A DNA stretch of 35,716 bases from the NCBI GenBank assembly GCA_017555845.1, contig JAFZFO010000015.1, positions 1 to 35,716 on the forward strand, in the 5' to 3' direction. This stretch comes from Bacteroidaceae bacterium (lineage in GTDB: Bacteria > Bacteroidota > Bacteroidia > Bacteroidales > Bacteroidaceae). Under the pieces are notes generated by a model. That model was not told where the DNA came from. It saw only the letters and a list, made by a program, of their open reading frames with translations, and ran no database searches. Positions 31,930 to 35,716 of this stretch are shown here, in pieces. The first letter of the stretch is position 1. Every line of letters starts with the position of its first letter. The position numbers were made by a program, and so were the translations under genes.

Positions 31930-32883
31930 ATGAACGCCGAAGAGAAAAAGATGTACCAGGCATCAATCAAATCAATGGACACCGAGGAACTGCTCGACCT
32001 TTGGTTCTACCGCCCACTGGGTTTCCGTTGCGCGCTGTTTTTCCGCAAGTATGGAATACACCCCAATGTAATCACAATCATATCAATATTCCTTGGCATG
32101 GGCGCCGGCGTGTGCTTTGCTCAGGAGAGCCTCCGCTGGAACATCCTTGGCATGCTTCTGCTCATATGGGCCAACCTCTATGACAGCACCGACGGACAGT
32201 TGGCACGCATAACTGGCCAGAAGACCCGTTGGGGACGCATACTCGACGGTTTTGCCGGCGACTGCTGGTTCTTCTGCATATACTTTGCCATTGCCGTGCG
32301 CGAGACATTCCAGCCCATCCCCTTTGCACCCGAATATGAGTGGGGCGTAATCATTTGGATAATGGTATCTTTCAGCGGTTTCTGGGTACACGGCTCACAA
32401 TGCCAGCTTGCCGACTATTACCGCAACATACACCTCTACTTTACCAACGAGAAGAACGGCAACGAGTTCCACAACTCCGCTGCCGTGCGCAAGGAGTACA
32501 AGGAGACACCATGGCGCGGCAATTTCTTCTGGAAGATATTCCTTAACGCATACATCGCATATGTCGAGAATCAGGAACGTATGTCCCCAAAATTCCAGCA
32601 GTTCATCAAGGTAGTGAACGAGAAATACGGCACAGCCATCCCGGACTCGCTCCGCAAAGAGTTCCGCGCCGGCAGCCTCCCGCTCATGAAGTACACCAAT
32701 ATCCTTACCTTCAACTCGCGCGCCATAACCCTGTGCTTTGTAATGCTCATCGGGCAATTGTGGTTCTATATATTCTTTGAGCTCGTCATACTCATGATAC
32801 TCTTTGTATACATGAGATACAAGCACGAAAGACTTTGCAGCACACTCACACAAAAGATTGAAAGCGGATATGAGTACAATTAA
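31930..32883 (+). CDS. CDP-alcohol phosphatidyltransferase family membrane enzyme
   Basis: This 317-residue protein has about six helices. The active-site signature is Asp85-x2-Asp88-Gly-x2-Ala-Arg-x8-Gly102-x3-Asp106, with the fourth Asp at 111 instead of the usual +4 position. Family members displace CMP from a CDP-alcohol using a second alcohol, producing phospholipids, di-inositol phosphate and similar compounds. The polar N-terminal extension (about 40 residues) and a soluble loop near 150-240 make it larger than typical bacterial PgsA. It sits in the middle of the four-gene unit and overlaps the HAD gene by 14 bases. Confidence 0.88.
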   Translation: MNAEEKKMYQASIKSMDTEELLDLWFYRPLGFRCALFFRKYGIHPNVITIISIFLGMGAGVCFAQESLRWNILGMLLLIWANLYDSTDGQLARITGQKTRWGRILDGFAGDCWFFCIYFAIAVRETFQPIPFAPEYEWGVIIWIMVSFSGFWVHGSQCQLADYYRNIHLYFTNEKNGNEFHNSAAVRKEYKETPWRGNFFWKIFLNAYIAYVENQERMSPKFQQFIKVVNEKYGTAIPDSLRKEFRAGSLPLMKYTNILTFNSRAITLCFVMLIGQLWFYIFFELVILMILFVYMRYKHERLCSTLTQKIESGYEYN

Positions 32884-33601
32884 AGGAGTAATCTTTGACT
32901 ACGGTGGCACCATTGACACCAACGGCGTACATTGGGGCGAGGTAATTGCAGAGCAATACAGGCTTGCAGGCGTGGGAATTGATCGCGATCTGTACCGCAA
33001 CGCATATGTACACGGCGAGCGTTCACTGGCCAAAGCCCCCATCATTACCCCCGAGGACACCTTCCACACACTGCTGCGCAAGAAAATCGCAATCCAGTTC
33101 GAATACCTGAGGGAACAGACACTGTCACAACAGTTCACCACCGCACTTGCCGAGCGCATTGCCGACGGATGCTATAACAAGGTCAAGGAGACACTCGCCA
33201 CCAGCCGCGCCATCGTGGAACAGCTCTCAAAGCAATACCCCATGGTGCTCGTGACCAATTTCTATGGCAACATGCCCGTTGTACTCAAGGAGTTCGGACT
33301 GGCAGGCTATTTCAAGTGCATTGTAGAATCATCCATTGTCGGCATACGCAAGCCCGACCCTGCACTCTTTGCTTTGGGAGTCGATGCACTGCAGTTGCCG
33401 GCAGAGGAAATTGTTGTCATTGGCGACTCATACCGCAAGGACATCTACCCATCATCGACTCTTGGTTGCAAGACAATATGGCTCAAGAACATCTGTTGGG
33501 AAGAGGAGCCCATCGCCGACGGCCATGCACCCACTGCCATCATTGGTAGCATAGAACAGGTAACCGATGCAATCTCCGCACTGCAATCCAAAGAACCATA
33601 A
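32870..33601 (+). CDS. HAD-family phosphatase
   Basis: A 243-residue HAD hydrolase. Motif I is Val-Ile-Phe-Asp10-Tyr-Gly-Gly-Thr, where the nucleophile Asp is present but the +2 residue is Gly. Motif II is Leu-Val-Thr-Asn, motif III is the Lys in Ile-Arg-Lys-Pro-Asp-Pro, and motif IV is Gly-Asp-Ser-x3-Asp. An alpha-helical cap occupies about residues 18-90. It may remove a phosphate from the product or precursor of the adjacent phosphotransferase, as PgpB- or YihX-like enzymes do. The ATG at 32870 inside the previous gene is preferred over a TTG at 32858. Confidence 0.85.
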   Translation: MSTIKGVIFDYGGTIDTNGVHWGEVIAEQYRLAGVGIDRDLYRNAYVHGERSLAKAPIITPEDTFHTLLRKKIAIQFEYLREQTLSQQFTTALAERIADGCYNKVKETLATSRAIVEQLSKQYPMVLVTNFYGNMPVVLKEFGLAGYFKCIVESSIVGIRKPDPALFALGVDALQLPAEEIVVIGDSYRKDIYPSSTLGCKTIWLKNICWEEEPIADGHAPTAIIGSIEQVTDAISALQSKEP

Positions 33602-33659
33602 ACCGCGCTGCAATGTTTTATAATGAAACCGTATATTGTTAACCAATAGAACATTCATT

Positions 33660-34973
33660 ATGAAACAGAAACTTACCATCACAGCGCTGCTCCTTGCCAT
33701 GTGCGGCATTGCCGGCGCGCAGATTGTCCCCGAGGACTACACAGCCATACACAGCGACAGCAGCTGGTACTTCACTTTCGATTACGACACCCCGAAACCC
33801 GGCAGTGATGAGGGAATGCTCATCATCACACACCTGTGTACCCCCGACACCTGCATAAGCACCGCCGAACGCCACATACAGGGCAAGCGTTACGCAAAGC
33901 GATATGTCAAAAGACACAACACCCAGCCACAGCTACAGAAGCACGGCCCCTCCAGTTGTACGCTTGTACTGCCCGAAGACGAGGTTAGCGACACCATGTA
34001 CGGCATCACATACTGCGAGTACAGCACACGCCGTGGCACCAGGTTCAGTTGCGACACCTTTGCCATCAGCCTGCCCCAATGCCCGCCAATGAGTTGCCAT
34101 AGGGTAACCCCCAACAAGAGCATTGCCGACCACATTGCCGCCGAACACCCACACGTCAAGAGTATAAGATACTACACTCCGCTCACAAGCAGGAATGCAC
34201 CCGATATGGATATTACCCCCAATGTCGTGCGCTACACCAGCAACAGCAGCAAGCTCAATCCCGAATATCTCAACAACGCACAGTCAATAGAGGAGATGAT
34301 GACCATCATTGGCGAAATATTGGCTGACAGCACCACAACCCTGCAGTCCATACAGATTGCAGGCTACACCTCACCCGAGGGATACGAGGACAAGGGCACC
34401 GCACGCGGTCTCAACCGCGCCATTGCCATGCGCGACCACATCAGGAGCCACCATCACCTCCCCGACTCCATCTTTGAAGTTGCCGGTGGCGGCCGCAACT
34501 GGAACATCATCTACAACGACATCAAGGAGACAAAGACTCCCGGAGCCGACGAACTTATTGCCCGTCTAAAGGAAGAACCCAATGAAAGCATGCGCGAGAA
34601 GATACTCAAGCAATACGACAATGGCGAACTGTACAAGAAACTGCAGTCACACTATTTCCCCGCGCACCGCATAGCCTGCTGCACCGGAATATATTATCAG
34701 AACGTGCCCGACACCACCGCCATCATACTCAATGCCATAGTAGATGAATTGATGGAGAACCCATCCCCCGATTACGGCAGGCTGCTCAACGAACTCAAGC
34801 CATACAGGCACGACCCGCGTGCGCTCAACCTCCAAGGCATAATCGAGTACCGCCGTCATCACCGCCATGCAGCCGAGCGCGCCTTCGCCAAAGCCGCACG
34901 CATGGGCGATGAACAGGCACTCATCAATTTGGAGATTGCAGAATATAACCGCAACATGGAGAATATGGAATAA
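33660..34973 (+). CDS. Exported protein with OmpA-like domain (DUF3868-like)
   Basis: This 437-residue protein has a signal peptide ending Ala-Gly-Ala-Gln (about 21), a long Cys-containing N-terminal domain, an OmpA-like domain at about 195-285 with Ile-Gln-Ile-Ala-Gly-Tyr-Thr-Ser-Pro-Glu-Gly and the following Gly-Leu-Asn-Arg-Ala-Ile-Ala-Met-Arg, and a C-terminal helical TPR-like part. The layout resembles Bacteroidetes DUF3868/OmpA proteins found near surface fibres. The OmpA domain would bind peptidoglycan. There is no outer-membrane barrel in it. It follows the HAD gene by 58 bases and may have its own promoter. The ATG at 33660 is chosen because it starts the signal peptide. Confidence 0.7.
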   Translation: MKQKLTITALLLAMCGIAGAQIVPEDYTAIHSDSSWYFTFDYDTPKPGSDEGMLIITHLCTPDTCISTAERHIQGKRYAKRYVKRHNTQPQLQKHGPSSCTLVLPEDEVSDTMYGITYCEYSTRRGTRFSCDTFAISLPQCPPMSCHRVTPNKSIADHIAAEHPHVKSIRYYTPLTSRNAPDMDITPNVVRYTSNSSKLNPEYLNNAQSIEEMMTIIGEILADSTTTLQSIQIAGYTSPEGYEDKGTARGLNRAIAMRDHIRSHHHLPDSIFEVAGGGRNWNIIYNDIKETKTPGADELIARLKEEPNESMREKILKQYDNGELYKKLQSHYFPAHRIACCTGIYYQNVPDTTAIILNAIVDELMENPSPDYGRLLNELKPYRHDPRALNLQGIIEYRRHHRHAAERAFAKAARMGDEQALINLEIAEYNRNMENME

Positions 34974-35053
34974 CACCGGCGCCGGTGGCTACCATTATAA
35001 CCAAAGTCAGTCCATTAAACGCACACAACATTTAAAAAAGTGGAAAAATTATC

Positions 35054-35090
35054 AATTATTGCACAAGCGGCGCACTCTTGTGCAATAATT
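35054..35090. repeat. Perfect 14-bp inverted repeat before the DUF2147 promoter
   Basis: Arms 35054-35067 and 35077-35090 are exact complements around a 9-base spacer. The right arm ends 4 bases before the TACCTTTG box at 35095-35102, so it covers the -33 area. It could be an operator for the DUF2147 gene, a terminator for the OmpA-domain gene 80 bases upstream, or both. The T-run after it is short. Confidence 0.7.
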
Positions 35091-35094
35091 TTAA

Positions 35095-35102
35095 TACCTT
35101 TG
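35095..35102 (+). promoter_or_regulatory. Promoter -7 box of the DUF2147 gene
   Basis: TACCTTTG is an exact TAnnTTTG match, 30 bases before the ATG at 35132. The -33 region falls in the right arm of the adjacent inverted repeat. Confidence 0.6.
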
Positions 35103-35131
35103 TACAGATTTAAACACACAAACTGTACAAA

Positions 35132-35587
35132 ATGAAAAAAATCATCTTTACACTCATGTGCGTTCTCATGGCAATCTCATCCAGCGCACAGGACCTTAAT
35201 TCAAAAGGCGACAACATCATTGGAGAGTATTTGAGCATCAAGGACGGCAGCAAGAGCAAGATCAGAATCAGCAAGGAGTCAAACGGCACATATACCGCCC
35301 AGGTATTCTGGGTTGAGAAAGCCTACGATGCAAATGGCAACAAGCGCAAGGACACAAAGAACCCCGACAAGAACCTGCGTAATGTAGACCTTGACAAGGT
35401 TATCCTCATCAAGGGCCTCAAGTACGATGCAAAAGGCAAGGAGTGGACCGACACAAAGATCTACGATCCGGGAAGCGGCAAGATCTATAGCGTAGACATC
35501 GAATTCAAGGATGCAAAGACACTCAAGGTATACGGAAACATTCTTGGAATTGGCAAGACTGTCTACTGGACAAGAATTGAGGAATAA
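35132..35587 (+). CDS. DUF2147 exported protein
   Basis: This 151-residue protein has a signal peptide ending Ser-Ser-Ala-Gln (about 20). The mature part opens Asp-Asn-Ile-Ile-Gly-Glu-Tyr and has Trp-Thr-Asp-Thr-Lys-Ile-Tyr-Asp-Pro-Gly-Ser-Gly-Lys, Lys-Val-Tyr-Gly-Asn-Ile-Leu-Gly-Ile-Gly-Lys-Thr and a final Tyr-Trp-Thr-Arg strand, all typical of DUF2147. The family is a small beta-barrel-like periplasmic protein of unknown function. It is monocistronic, with a defined promoter and a strong hairpin after the stop. Confidence 0.88.
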   Translation: MKKIIFTLMCVLMAISSSAQDLNSKGDNIIGEYLSIKDGSKSKIRISKESNGTYTAQVFWVEKAYDANGNKRKDTKNPDKNLRNVDLDKVILIKGLKYDAKGKEWTDTKIYDPGSGKIYSVDIEFKDAKTLKVYGNILGIGKTVYWTRIEE

Positions 35588-35592
35588 TCAAA

Positions 35593-35635
35593 TTAAACAG
35601 ACAAAGCAGGAATCACTCCTGCTTTGTCTGTTTAA
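35593..35635. terminator. Bidirectional terminator, 19-bp stem
   Basis: Arms 35593-35611 and 35617-35635 form a perfect 19-bp stem around a 5-base loop, 6 bases after the DUF2147 stop. The last codons of the convergent acyltransferase gene lie inside the right arm and its stop codon inside the loop. Confidence 0.85.
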
Positions 35636-35716
35636 TGACCTTACATGGAACACCCACAGCAACTGAGCCCGATGGTATATCACGGTTAACCAGACTACCG
35701 GCACCTATAGTCACAT
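35613..35716 (-). CDS. Hexapeptide-repeat acyltransferase, C-terminal part only
   Basis: Only the last 34 codons are inside the window, ending with TGA at 35613-35615. They read Thr-Ile-Gly-Ala-Gly-Ser-Leu-Val-Asn-Arg-Asp-Ile-Pro, then Gly-Val-Pro-Cys-Lys-Val-Ile. This is the characteristic end of LbH acetyltransferases of the maltose acetyltransferase or serine acetyltransferase type. The gene begins beyond the right edge, so the acyl acceptor cannot be judged. Confidence 0.8.
   Translation of the reverse strand, partial: VTIGAGSLVNRDIPSGSVAVGVPCKVIKQTKQE

Noticed and set aside
1-35716. tRNA, rRNA, riboswitch or insertion sequence
   Set aside because: I looked along the gene-free stretches, which are all short (mostly under 170 bases, the longest 335), and saw no cloverleaf, conserved riboswitch core, transposase or flanking target duplications.

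Overview
The window reads as chromosomal DNA of a Bacteroidales bacterium (Bacteroides/Prevotella-like). The support is Bacteroidetes-type -7 promoter boxes (TAnnTTTG or TAnnTTCG), few Shine-Dalgarno sites, many short Bacteroidetes-type lipoproteins and exported proteins, and families typical of the group (DUF4488-, DUF2147-, DUF4837- and DUF4922-like proteins, a Wzi-type outer-membrane protein). No rRNA, tRNA, CRISPR array, transposase or integrase was seen. All family names come from reading motifs, not from a database search.

Layout. (1) 1-2.0 kb: an unexplained left edge, a YbaN-like DUF454 membrane protein (-), a small exported DUF4488-like protein (+), and a six-helix membrane protein (-). 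(2) 2.0-7.0 kb: a signalling operon on the minus strand, with a 1404-residue double-sensor kinase-like protein followed by a response regulator and then the membrane protein. (3) 7.1-10.1 kb: a minus-strand operon of a TraB/GumN-like protein, an outer-membrane beta-barrel protein and a PepSY transmembrane protein. The PepSY protein carries an unusual periplasmic insert with Cys residues and flavinylation-like DxxSGAT motifs. (4) 10.2-10.75 kb: a hotdog thioesterase (+).

(5) 10.77-23.14 kb: a complete Wzx/Wzy-type surface polysaccharide operon, all on the minus strand. In transcription order it holds the initiating sugar-phosphate transferase, a Wza-like SLBB exporter, Wzx flippase, hexapeptide acetyltransferase, Wzz-like chain-length protein, EpsG-like polymerase, Wzi, a small lipoprotein, two GT2 enzymes and one GT4 enzyme. 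Many genes overlap or lie within a few bases. Upstream (23.15-23.48 kb) is a duplicated promoter block. (6) 23.48-27.05 kb: a two-gene minus-strand unit, a glycosyltransferase fused to a HIT/GalT-like domain (DUF4922) followed by a SpoIID/LytB-like protein without a visible signal peptide.

(7) 27.2-33.6 kb: a plus-strand run, rlmN, a DUF4837-like lipoprotein and pdxA, then four tightly coupled genes: nucleotidyltransferase, ATP-grasp enzyme, CDP-alcohol phosphotransferase and HAD phosphatase. These four look like a pathway that activates a phospho-polyol and attaches it to a lipid or other acceptor. (8) 33.66-35.7 kb: an OmpA-domain exported protein, a DUF2147 protein behind an inverted repeat that abuts its promoter, and the 3' end of a convergent hexapeptide acyltransferase cut by the window edge.

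The strongest leads are the four-gene head-group operon, the flavinylation-like insert in the PepSY protein, the GT/HIT-SpoIID pair, and the fused double sensor whose kinase signatures are split between its halves.
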